From Pigmentiphaga sp. (lineage in GTDB: Bacteria; Pseudomonadota; Gammaproteobacteria; Burkholderiales; Burkholderiaceae_B): a stretch of 64,000 nucleotides of DNA. Position 1 is the stretch's first letter. Each line of letters begins with the position of its first letter. Positions 26,510-34,229 of this stretch are shown piece after piece. The translations under genes were made by a program, and so were the position numbers. The DNA lies in the NCBI GenBank assembly GCA_023228945.1, contig JALOAI010000008.1, positions 1 to 64,000 of the forward strand, given 5' to 3'. Under the pieces are notes generated by a model that worked only from the letters and a program-made list of their open reading frames with translations, was not told the origin of the DNA and made no database searches.

Positions 26510-28438
26510 CTACATTTGATGACGCAGGATCACGAACACATTGCTGCCCGGCGTGGTGTAGCCCGACACCAGGGTGTAGTCGCGGTCGAACACATTGTTC
26601 CAACGAAGTTGAACCTGGGTATTGGCGTTGAAGCGATAGCCCAGACCGAGGTCGAGCAGGGCATAGCCGGCCAGCCGCTGCTCGCCGCTGCTGGTGTCGC
26701 GGCGCGAGCTGGAAGCATACCAATCGAGGCTGGGTTCCCAGGCGCCGAACTGGTGGCTGAGCCCGAGCCGTGCCACGCGTTTGGCGCGCAGCGGCAGCAG
26801 CTCGCCGGTGTCGGCATTGTGCGGATTCTGCAGATCGACGCTGGCGGTGACCGAGGTATTGCCGAATTGCTGGTTGGCGCTCAGGGTGACGCCTTCGAGA
26901 ATGGCGCGCTGGATGTTGGCGGACGGAAAGCCCGCGATCAAATCGCGCACCCGATTGCGGAACACGGTCACGCCGATGTCGCCGGAGGCATGCTGATAGC
27001 GCAGGCTGGCCTCCAGGTTGCGGCTGCGTTCGGGCTTGAGGTCGGGGTTGCCGGCGCCGGGGTAGTACAGCTCGTTGAAGTCCGGCGCCCTGAAGGCCGT
27101 GCTGGCGGCCAGGCCCAGGCGCAGGGCGGGCGTCAGGTCGAAGCCATAGGCCAGGCCGCCGGTGGTCTGGCTGCCGTACTGGGAATCGCGATCGAAACGC
27201 AGGCTGGCCTGCAGGTGATGGCGCTGCCACGAGCCTCGATATACGCCGACCACCGAATTGGTATGGCGCCGGGTATCGGCGTAGTCCACATATTGTGGCG
27301 GCAGCGGCCATTGGCTGAAATCGGCGAGATCGCCGCCCACGTGCTGGGCCAGGCGCTCAAGCGCCACGCTGACGTGATGATCGGTATTCAGCGCGAAGTC
27401 ATTCTGCCAGCCGATCTGGGTCTGACGGCTGCGGAAGCGGCTCACGCCGTCTGGCGGATTGTCGGGATTCTCGCTGGCGGGCGCGTTGCGGTTCTCCAGC
27501 CTGTCGCGCTGCCAGCCCAGGCGCAGCGTGCTGGTCCAGCGTTCGCTGAGCCGGTTGCGGCTGCTCAGCTGCACGCCGTCCAGGCTCTGGACGCTGCGAT
27601 CGCCGAACCAGGGCAGGCCGGCGTCGTAGCCGCCATTGATGCGGCTGTGGAACACCTGCAGATCGAGATCCTGGCCCGGATGCCAGCTATGGCCGACGCT
27701 GGCCGTGACGTTGCGTTGGTAGTACGAGTCCCGGTCGGGGTTGTGCAGAAAGTAATCGGGCCGGGTGGCATCGGTGCCGCGGCTTTGCGCATAGCCGGCC
27801 TGCACGGCGTAGCGCCAGGTCTCGGTGCGGCCACGCAGACCCAATTGGGTCTGTAGATGCCGGTCGCTGCCAAAGCCGACGCTGGCGCTGGCGGCAAAGG
27901 GCTTGTCCGCTTCCTGCCGGGTGATGATGTTGATCACGCCGCCGATGGCATCGGCGCCATACAGGCTGCTGGCCGCGCCGCGCAGCACTTCGATGCGCTC
28001 GATGTCGGCCAGCGCCAGGGCGTTGATCGCGGCCCCGCCATTGGTGGCGGCGTTGATCCGCAAGCCGTCGACCAGCACCAGGGTCTGGTTGCTGTTGGCG
28101 CCGCGCATGAAGACCCGGGTGACGGTTTGCGGGCCGCCATTGGTGGTGATCTGGATGCCGGGCACGCGGCGCAGGACGTCGGCCACCGAGTCGCCCGCGG
28201 CGGCGTCCAGGGCATGGCGATCGATAATGGTCACGTCGCCAAGGACGTCGGGCAGCGATTGGGCGCTGCGGCTGGCCACGACCGTGACGGCGGGCAGGGT
28301 GGTGGCGTCGGTAGTGGCAACGGCATTGGCCGCAGCGGGGGAGAGGATATTGGCGGTTTGCGCCAGGGCGGTGCTGGCGCAGGCGGCCAGCAACAAGCCG
28401 GCGTACGCCGAACAGACAAAGGGCGAAGGGATGGACAT
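26510..28438 (-). CDS. btuB: TonB-dependent vitamin B12 receptor
   Basis: A 642-residue outer-membrane receptor that imports cobalamin using TonB energy. The signal peptide ends CASTALAQ. A TonB-box-like TLPAVTVVASR precedes the plug, with VADVLRRVPGIQITTNGGPQ and RGANSNQTLVLVDGLRIN, then a 22-strand barrel with the SLYGADAIGGVINIITRQ switch. The last residue is Met rather than Phe. ATG 28438 starts the recognisable signal peptide; the frame opens at 28732 inside the riboswitch. It is controlled by the cobalamin riboswitch upstream and followed immediately by the btuF-like gene. Confidence 0.92.
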   Translation of the reverse strand: MSIPSPFVCSAYAGLLLAACASTALAQTANILSPAAANAVATTDATTLPAVTVVASRSAQSLPDVLGDVTIIDRHALDAAAGDSVADVLRRVPGIQITTNGGPQTVTRVFMRGANSNQTLVLVDGLRINAATNGGAAINALALADIERIEVLRGAASSLYGADAIGGVINIITRQEADKPFAASASVGFGSDRHLQTQLGLRGRTETWRYAVQAGYAQSRGTDATRPDYFLHNPDRDSYYQRNVTASVGHSWHPGQDLDLQVFHSRINGGYDAGLPWFGDRSVQSLDGVQLSSRNRLSERWTSTLRLGWQRDRLENRNAPASENPDNPPDGVSRFRSRQTQIGWQNDFALNTDHHVSVALERLAQHVGGDLADFSQWPLPPQYVDYADTRRHTNSVVGVYRGSWQRHHLQASLRFDRDSQYGSQTTGGLAYGFDLTPALRLGLAASTAFRAPDFNELYYPGAGNPDLKPERSRNLEASLRYQHASGDIGVTVFRNRVRDLIAGFPSANIQRAILEGVTLSANQQFGNTSVTASVDLQNPHNADTGELLPLRAKRVARLGLSHQFGAWEPSLDWYASSSRRDTSSGEQRLAGYALLDLGLGYRFNANTQVQLRWNNVFDRDYTLVSGYTTPGSNVFVILRHQM

Positions 28439-28568
28439 GATGGCAACGGTTGACGACGCGCGACCCCGCACGTCTTGACCACGGAACCGGAAGCGCGAAG
28501 CGCTCCGGAGTTTCGGCCCTGCCGCCAGGCGGCATGCCGGCCCCGAAAGGCTGGCGTGGGCCGGAACC

Positions 28569-28800
28569 GGCCGGTATCCGGGCTGGCCCGACCTCGATGG
28601 AAACATCGCACCAGCGTCGCCTTCCGGCAGGCGCAAGGCCACCGTGGCATGAGACGATGATGGCCCGCCCGGGTGGGAAACCCGGGCGGGCGGCAGGCTT
28701 ACCGTTGCGGGGGCAGCACAGGTTGGCGGCACGGCCGGCTGTTCAAGCCGGTGTTGCCGCTCCCTGTTTCCCGTTTAACCGCGCGAAGCGCGGCACCGAT
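28569..28800 (-). ncRNA. Cobalamin riboswitch upstream of btuB
   Basis: The minus strand carries AAACGGGAAACAGGGAG, then GCTGCCCCCGCAACGGTAAG, a GC-rich P8-like arm, GCCACGGTGGCC, a GGAAGGCGACGC segment and the closing AGCCCGGATACCGGCC. These occur in the order of the adenosylcobalamin aptamer. A further hairpin at 28487-28508 lies between aptamer and start codon and may be the expression platform. Excess B12 would be expected to lower btuB expression. The 465-base interval 28439-28903 contains this element and its promoter region, and no gene. Confidence 0.85.
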
Positions 28801-28903
28801 TCGGGCGTCAATGTAGCATTCTTCGGCACCTTCACGGTTGCGATTGACGTGGCGGAGTCCGCTGCCCGGGTTCCACCCGCAGCGCTCGGTTCAGCTCAGA
28901 GGC

Positions 28904-29869
28904 TCAGTTCACCGTGATGTTGGCTTTGCGGATCGTCTCGCCCCACTTCTGGCGCTCCGCCGTCAGCAGCTCGCCCAGCTCTTCCGGGGTGCTGGCTTGG
29001 GGAATGGAACCCAGGGCCTCGATGCGGGAAATCACATCGGGCTTTTGTAGCGCGGTTGCGATGGCTTCGTTCATCCGCGTGATGATGCTGGCCGGTGTCT
29101 TGGCCGGCGCGGCCACCATGTACCAAGTGTGGATCTCGACGTCGTAGCCGCTTTCCAGGAGGGTGGGTACGTCGGGAGCGGCGGGCATGCGCTGGGCGGA
29201 GGTGACCGCCAGGGCCTTGAGGCGGTTGGTCTGGGCATGCGGGATCACGGACATGGGACTGACGATGACCAGGTCGGTGTGGCCGGCGATCGCGTCGGTC
29301 ACGGCCGGGCCGCTGCCCTTGTAGGGAATGACGCGAAGATTGGCGCCCGTATGCTGGGCCAGCAATTCGCCGCTCAGATGGCCGGTGGTGCCGATACCCG
29401 CCACGGCGAACGTGAGCTCGGATTCCTTGGAACGTTCGACCATTTCCTTGACGTTGGCGACCGGAAGTTTGGGGTTGGCGGCGATCATGATCGGTTCGCC
29501 CGCCAGCAGCGTGACCGGCGCGAAGTCGTTGGCGGGCGAATACGTGAGAGGTCCGTACAGGAACTCGGCGTTGATGAGGCCACCCGAGACGTCCACCATG
29601 AAGGTGTAGCCATCCGGCTTTGCCCTGGCAACGTAGGAGGCGCCGATCGTTCCCGAGGCGCCGCCGCGGTTTTCGACAATGACAGGGACGCCCAGTGTGC
29701 CGCTGACGTCTTCCGCGACGATGCGGGCCAAGGCGTCGGTGCTGCCGCCTGCCGCCCAGGGAACCACGAACGTGATGGGTTGGCTGGGCCAGCGCTCCGT
29801 GGCTTCCGCAGCGATCGACGTACCACTGGACAGCGTGCATAACGCTGCGATAAAGATGTTGCGAAGCAT
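28904..29869 (-). CDS. Bug-family tripartite tricarboxylate receptor (2 of 6)
   Basis: A 321-residue periplasmic binding protein. The signal peptide ends SIAAEATERWPSQP, and the family motifs are VVPWAAGGSTDALARIVA, VIVENRGGASGTIG, ARAKPDGYTFMV and VIPYKGSGPAVTDAIAG. The ribosome site TGGAGA favours ATG 29869 over 29899. The ligand is unknown and no TctAB genes are nearby. It is divergent from the HpcH aldolase gene across a 342-base region that carries two identical-format inverted repeats, suggesting shared control with the catabolic genes. Confidence 0.92.
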   Translation of the reverse strand: MLRNIFIAALCTLSSGTSIAAEATERWPSQPITFVVPWAAGGSTDALARIVAEDVSGTLGVPVIVENRGGASGTIGASYVARAKPDGYTFMVDVSGGLINAEFLYGPLTYSPANDFAPVTLLAGEPIMIAANPKLPVANVKEMVERSKESELTFAVAGIGTTGHLSGELLAQHTGANLRVIPYKGSGPAVTDAIAGHTDLVIVSPMSVIPHAQTNRLKALAVTSAQRMPAAPDVPTLLESGYDVEIHTWYMVAAPAKTPASIITRMNEAIATALQKPDVISRIEALGSIPQASTPEELGELLTAERQKWGETIRKANITVN

Positions 29870-30003
29870 AAATTTCTCCAGAGAACTCGATAAAGCCAAC
29901 TGTCGGCATCAAAGACGTCGGCGGATACCGCCGGCTGGCGCACATGAGCATTGCCGTCCGACTCTACCGGCGGTGTTGGCGACATTGCAACCAACCTATA
30001 CAT

Positions 30004-30024
30004 ACTTTTCACTCTCGGAAAAGT
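30004..30024. promoter_or_regulatory. Operator-like inverted repeat, copy 1
   Basis: ACTTTT-N9-AAAAGT in the divergent region between the Bug receptor and HpcH aldolase genes. A second copy with the same arms and the same spacer length lies 51 bases away centre to centre. The interval 29870-30211 (342 bases) holds these sites and presumably both divergent promoters. Confidence 0.5.
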
Positions 30025-30054
30025 TGCCGACCGGGATGCTCTCCTTTAGTGCCA

Positions 30055-30075
30055 ACTTTTTTCTCTGAGAAAAGT
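30055..30075. promoter_or_regulatory. Operator-like inverted repeat, copy 2
   Basis: Second ACTTTT-N9-AAAAGT. The 51-base spacing is close to five helical turns, so two dimers would bind the same DNA face. The IclR regulator at 31918-32850 is the nearest candidate to bind it. Confidence 0.5.
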
Positions 30076-30211
30076 CGAGTCTTGCCGCTTGATGCACAAC
30101 GAAGGTGCCTGGAAGATATGGGCTGTCCGCCGCCCATGGCGCGACATACCGCCCGCCTGCATCCGCACTGTCAGCCGCGCGGATGCGGGCCCTTTGGGGA
30201 ATCCGCTCACC

Positions 30212-30949
30212 ATGCTGTCATCCTACACCTTGCCTCAGGGCGAGGCGATTCACATCGGTACATTTGTAAAAACACCCGCGCCCCAGATCGTAGAGGTGCT
30301 GGCGCTCGCCGGATTGGATTTCGTCGTGGTCGACGCCGAGCATGCGCCGTTCGACCTGGGCTCGCTCGATCTCATGGTGCTGGCCGCGCGCGCCGCGGGA
30401 TTGCCGGTATGGGTGCGCGTGCCGGACCAGGGCGCCAGCACGCTGGCGAGGATACTCGACCTCGGTGTCAACGGCGTGCTGGTGCCCCATGTGGACAGCG
30501 CCGAGCAGGCGGCGGCCGTCGTGCGCCATTGCCGGCACCTGGGAGGCGTTCGCGGCTACTCGGGATCGCCGCGGGCCAGCGGCTACGGCTCGCTCGGCAT
30601 GCGGGAAGCGCTGCGGCAATCGGAGCGCGTGACCATCCTGTGCCAGATCGAGAGCGGCCCGGCGGTGAAGCAGGCCGAGGCGATCGCGGCAGTGCCGGGC
30701 GTGGGCGGCATTTTCATGGGCCGTGCCGACCTGGCGCTTTCGATGGACCTTGACGATGCCAATCATCCCGACGTAAAGCGCGCCGCCGACGAGGCGATCG
30801 CCTCCGGTCTGCGGGCAGGCAGGCTGGTGGCCGCCTTCGTCGCCAACCGGCAGGAGAGGCTGGCGTACGCGCAGGCCGGCGTGCGCTGGTTCGTGCAGAG
30901 CTCGGACCAGGCCCTGCTGCGAGGGGCCGCCGCGGGATTGCGGGCTTGA
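30212..30949 (+). CDS. HpcH/HpaI-family class II aldolase
   Basis: A 245-residue metal-dependent aldolase or citrate-lyase-like protein that typically cleaves 4-hydroxy-2-oxo acids to pyruvate and an aldehyde. His44 in VVDAEHAPFDLG is the likely base, Arg69 in PVWVRVPD stabilises the enolate, and Glu147 (QIESGPAV) and Asp173 (MGRADLALS) are the metal ligands, all present. Start 30212 is set by family length and GGGGAA upstream; the frame opens at 30089. It is the first plus-strand gene of the island and is followed by a repeat and the bicupin gene. The natural substrate is not known. Confidence 0.9.
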   Translation: MLSSYTLPQGEAIHIGTFVKTPAPQIVEVLALAGLDFVVVDAEHAPFDLGSLDLMVLAARAAGLPVWVRVPDQGASTLARILDLGVNGVLVPHVDSAEQAAAVVRHCRHLGGVRGYSGSPRASGYGSLGMREALRQSERVTILCQIESGPAVKQAEAIAAVPGVGGIFMGRADLALSMDLDDANHPDVKRAADEAIASGLRAGRLVAAFVANRQERLAYAQAGVRWFVQSSDQALLRGAAAGLRA

Positions 30950-31006
30950 GCCGTAATCCATGGCCCCCGAACTTCCGATCCCGACGTTTTCTGGACCCGA
31001 CATGAA

Positions 31007-31081
31007 ACTACCCCCACGCTCACTATGTTCGCTGCCCCTCCGGGGGGCTTCAGCCTCCTTCGGGCGGCCGTGCGGAGGCTG
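31007..31081. repeat. Palindromic intergenic repeat (REP-like) abutting the bicupin start
   Basis: The interval has the ACTACCCCCACGCTCACT start, a CCCCTCCGGGGGG hairpin, and a CAGCCTCC stem (31051-31058) that pairs with GGAGGCTG (31074-31081). I recognise this style of element as a common intergenic repeat in Burkholderiales genomes; copy number needs a genome search. The right arm contains the GGAGG ribosome site of the bicupin gene. Confidence 0.55.
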
Positions 31082-31083
31082 AT

Positions 31084-31932
31084 ATGACTTCTCTTGCCGC
31101 TTCGCTCAACGATTACCGACACTTGCCGCCCCAGGAAGCCAGCCCTGAAGCCCGGACCTGGATAACGCGCGGCGCCAACTTCGTGGTTTGCTATTCCGAG
31201 GTCCAGCCCGGCGCGGCGATGTCGCGCCCGGAGCAGCCCGATGAGTCCATGCTGTTCTCGATCGATGCCGAGGGTTCGGTGCGGGGGGGGCGGGAGACGG
31301 TGGATTTCTCGGCGGGAACCCTGGTCATCGTGCCGCCGGGGTCCAGCGAGGTGCGCTTTACCCGCGCCGGACGGATACTGCGTTTGTTTTCCAGCCAGGA
31401 CATCGCGCTGGCCTCGAGCGCTGGCAATGCCTCGCACTATGCCGAGGGCGCGCCTGGTGTCGCGCCGCCGACGCCCTGGCCGGATCCCGTGGATGGCTTC
31501 CGCTTGCGGAAGTACGACGTTGCCGACTACGTGCGTGAGGGCAGCAGGATGCGCATCTTCCGTTGCACCAATCTGATGCTCAACGTCATGCTGCCGCGTG
31601 AAGGCCCCCGCGATACGCGCACGCTCAGCCCGCACGCCCATGCGGACTTCGAACAGGGCTCATTCGCCATCGACGGCGAATGGATGCACCACGTGCGCTA
31701 TCCGTGGACGCCCGATCTTGCGGAATGGCGCGGCGACGAGCACCTGGCCGCGGGCAGCCCGTCGCTGCTCGTCATTCCGCCCAAGGCGATCCACACCAGC
31801 CGCAACGTCAGCGACGGGACCTCATGGCTGTTGGACATTTTCGCGCCGCCGCGGCTGGACTTCTCGCTCAAGCCAGGCGCGATCTGCAATGGCGAAAGCT
31901 ATCCGCTGCCCGATGGTTCAATCGTGGCATAG
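31084..31932 (+). CDS. Bicupin protein of unknown function
   Basis: A 282-residue protein with two cupin barrels. The C-terminal barrel has a complete metal site: H184 and H186 with E190 (HAHADFE) and H237 with N241 in the second motif (VIPPKAIHTSRN). The N-terminal barrel (about residues 33-105) keeps the PPGSSEVRF turn but has no histidine pair, so it is probably structural. Gentisate dioxygenase, ureidoglycine-type and isomerase bicupins share such a layout, and the reaction cannot be chosen from sequence. GGAGG lies five bases before ATG 31084, inside a palindromic repeat. The last 15 bases overlap the convergent IclR gene. Confidence 0.78.
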   Translation: MTSLAASLNDYRHLPPQEASPEARTWITRGANFVVCYSEVQPGAAMSRPEQPDESMLFSIDAEGSVRGGRETVDFSAGTLVIVPPGSSEVRFTRAGRILRLFSSQDIALASSAGNASHYAEGAPGVAPPTPWPDPVDGFRLRKYDVADYVREGSRMRIFRCTNLMLNVMLPREGPRDTRTLSPHAHADFEQGSFAIDGEWMHHVRYPWTPDLAEWRGDEHLAAGSPSLLVIPPKAIHTSRNVSDGTSWLLDIFAPPRLDFSLKPGAICNGESYPLPDGSIVA

Positions 31933-32850
31933 CGCTTCGTTCTCGTGCCCTTGCGCCAGGGCACCGGCGCTATCGGGCGAGTCGAGGTCGACCGAGTTCC
32001 CCGCCTTTCCGGGCCGCGGGCTTTCCGCCCCGGAGAAGACCAGGCCGGAAGGCTGGAAACCGTCGTCACAGGCCATGCCTTCGGCGAGATCGCGCAGGCG
32101 GCGCTCTATCCTGGCCGTGGCCTGCCGCAGCGGCGAAAGAAACTGTTGCACCGCATCTTCCGTGCGCAATACGGAAGTGAACCAGGTGAGGCCCACGCTG
32201 GCGGCGACGTGTCCGTTCTCGAAAACGGGCAGGGCAAGCGTGGACGACACGGGGCGGATTCCCGGACGCCTGAGGGCGTAGCCGCAGTCGGCGATCCGCG
32301 TCAGCTCCGCCAGGATGGTCTGGCGATCGCGGGCGGGCGCATCTTCCGGAAAGGGGGAATCGGCCAGCACGGAGAGCAGCAGGCCCTGGACGTCCCGAGG
32401 ACAGTGGGCCAGGTAGGCTCGCCCCATGGAGCGGCTGACCAGGCTTAGTCGCATGTTGACGGTGGAGGGCAGCAGCGACAGGGGCGACTTGGGAATGGTG
32501 CTGTAGCATACGGTCACCGCTTCGTGGTCGTAGACCGCTATCGCCAGGGGCCATTTGATCTCCCGGGTGAGCTCGTCCAGTACCGCCGCGGCCGACTCCA
32601 CGATGCGCGGCCACCCATGGTAGCCGCTGCTCAGGCCCACCACTTGCGAGGTCAGCCGGTAGGCGCCATAGCCAGGCGCGGGGCAGACCAGCCCTTTCGC
32701 TTCCAGCGTGCGCAGCAGACGCACGATGCCGGGCTTGGGCAGGCCGGTGCACAAGTGCAGCTCGTGCACGGTGGACACCGGCTGCCGGTTCAGGGCGCGT
32801 AGCACGTCGATCAGGCGAGCGGCGGAATTGACGATGGACGACTTGGACAT
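31918..32850 (-). CDS. IclR-family transcriptional regulator (island 1)
   Basis: A 310-residue regulator. The N-terminal winged helix has SAARLIDVLRALNRQPVSTVHELH and GLPKPGIVRLLRTLEAKGL. The effector domain spans about residues 80-250, with SRSMGRAYLAHCP and a degenerate C-terminal IclR signature (STLALPVFENGHVAASVGLT). A polar tail of about 45 residues follows, longer than usual. GGAGG eight bases upstream fixes ATG 32850; the frame opens at 32877. It converges on the bicupin gene and is followed upstream by the aminotransferase on the same strand. It is the likely reader of the island effector. Confidence 0.9.
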   Translation of the reverse strand: MSKSSIVNSAARLIDVLRALNRQPVSTVHELHLCTGLPKPGIVRLLRTLEAKGLVCPAPGYGAYRLTSQVVGLSSGYHGWPRIVESAAAVLDELTREIKWPLAIAVYDHEAVTVCYSTIPKSPLSLLPSTVNMRLSLVSRSMGRAYLAHCPRDVQGLLLSVLADSPFPEDAPARDRQTILAELTRIADCGYALRRPGIRPVSSTLALPVFENGHVAASVGLTWFTSVLRTEDAVQQFLSPLRQATARIERRLRDLAEGMACDDGFQPSGLVFSGAESPRPGKAGNSVDLDSPDSAGALAQGHENEALCHD

Positions 32851-32889
32851 CTTCAGACCTCCAGACGAGACTTGCACCTTGGGGCGTGG

Positions 32890-34071
32890 TCAGCCCTCGA
32901 AGGCTTTGAGAATGCGTTCGCAGCCCGCCTCCAGGGCTTCCTGGCCGACGGTGACCGAGATCCGGAACCAGCCGGGGTATCCGAAGGCGGCGCCATCGAT
33001 CACCGCCACGCCGTGATCGAGCAGATAATCGGCCACGCTGGCTGCGTCGGGCAGGCGGTGCGGCAGCACCTGGACGAACACGTAGAAGGCGCCATTCGGC
33101 TTGACGGCCCGCAGCGCGCCGGACGCGGCCAGCCGCGTCAACACCAGGTCGCGCCTTTGCTCGTAGGCTGCCACTTGCCTGGCCGCGTACGACGAGCCCA
33201 TGGCCAAGGCGGCCACCGCGGCGGCCTGGCCCACCGCCGACGTGCCCCCCGTCATGTGCGACTGGAGCTTGCTCATGGCGGCGATGATGTCTCGGGGACC
33301 GGCGGCGTAGCCGAGCCGCCAGCCCGTCATGGCGTAGGCCTTGGACAGGCCGTTGATCACCAGCGTGCGCTCCCGCATCTGTGGGCTGACCGAGGCGAAC
33401 GAGGGCGCGACGATGCCGTCGTAGCAGATATGTTCGTATATTTCGTCGGACAGTACGCGGATCCCGGGATGGCGCGCAAGGACTTCGGCCAGGGCGGCGT
33501 ACTGCTCGAGGCTTGCCACCGCTCCACTGGGATTGTTGGGATAGTTCAGCACCACCCAGCGCGTACGGCTCGTGATCGCGGCTGCCAGGTCTTCGGGCCG
33601 CGGGACGAAGCCATGCTCGCGGCGGGTGGCGATCACCACGGGCCGGGCGCCCACCAGTTGCGCGATGCTGGGATACGACACCCAGTACGGCGCGAACACG
33701 ATCACTTCGTCGCAGGGGTCGAGGGTTGCCGTGAGCGCGTTGTAGATCGCCTGCTTGGCGCCGGTGGAGACGAGGATCTGGGAGGCGGGGTCGTAGTGCA
33801 GGCCGTTTTCTTGCGCGAACTTGGCTGCGATCGCCGCGCGCAGCGCCGTTGTGCCCGTGACTGGCGTATAGCGGGTCTCGCCCCGCCGGGCCGCGGCCAG
33901 TGCGGCCTCGACGACTTCGGGCGGGGTGGGGAAGTCCGGTTCGCCGATGGTCAGCGAGACCAGGTCGCCGCCCGCGGCCTGGATATCCCGGGCGCGTTGC
34001 GCCGTGGCCAGGCTGGGTGATGATGGTACGGCAGCCACCAGGCGGGACTGCGGAAATTCTTGCATTACCAC
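32890..34071 (-). CDS. Class I/II pyridoxal-phosphate aminotransferase
   Basis: A 392-residue fold-type I aminotransferase similar to aspartate/aromatic aminotransferases. It shows SLTIGEPDFPTPPEV, TGAKQAIYNALTA, NYPNNPSGA, and the PLP lysine in NGLSKAYAMTGWRLGY, ending with the Arg carboxylate-binding segment WFRISVTVG. AAGGAG is seven bases from GTG 34071, which is chosen; ATG 34065 and ATG 34089 are alternatives. It is divergent from hyuA across 158 bases with a long palindrome. In context it would deaminate an amino acid released by HyuAB, an inference only. Confidence 0.92.
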   Translation of the reverse strand: MVMQEFPQSRLVAAVPSSPSLATAQRARDIQAAGGDLVSLTIGEPDFPTPPEVVEAALAAARRGETRYTPVTGTTALRAAIAAKFAQENGLHYDPASQILVSTGAKQAIYNALTATLDPCDEVIVFAPYWVSYPSIAQLVGARPVVIATRREHGFVPRPEDLAAAITSRTRWVVLNYPNNPSGAVASLEQYAALAEVLARHPGIRVLSDEIYEHICYDGIVAPSFASVSPQMRERTLVINGLSKAYAMTGWRLGYAAGPRDIIAAMSKLQSHMTGGTSAVGQAAAVAALAMGSSYAARQVAAYEQRRDLVLTRLAASGALRAVKPNGAFYVFVQVLPHRLPDAASVADYLLDHGVAVIDGAAFGYPGWFRISVTVGQEALEAGCERILKAFEG

Positions 34072-34182
34072 GGAGATTCTCCTTGCCAACGATGGCGGCT
34101 GATCGGATCGCTGCCGGCTGCTGGATGATATGCCTGTTTGTTCAAGAAAAACATATTTAATGTTTAAAATGAACTCGTGATA

Positions 34183-34212
34183 TTATTTTCCGAACGTTTG
34201 TTCGAAATATAA
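34183..34212. promoter_or_regulatory. 30-base palindromic operator in front of hyuA
   Basis: Arms TTATTTTCCGAAC (34183-34195) and GTTCGAAATATAA (34200-34212) match at 11 of 13 positions around GTTT. The core CGAAC-GTTT-GTTCG is perfect. A further GTTTGTTC half-site lies near 34136-34143. The segment is much more AT-rich than its surroundings and ends 17 bases before the hyuA start, in the divergent gap with the aminotransferase. Either nearby IclR regulator could bind it. Confidence 0.6.
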
Positions 34213-34229
34213 CTCATCCAGGGGCAGAT

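Noticed and set aside
26505..27311. Extension of the btuF-like frame into btuB
   Set aside because: It runs antiparallel-free but out of frame within btuB coding sequence and shows no domain; the signal peptide begins at 26504.
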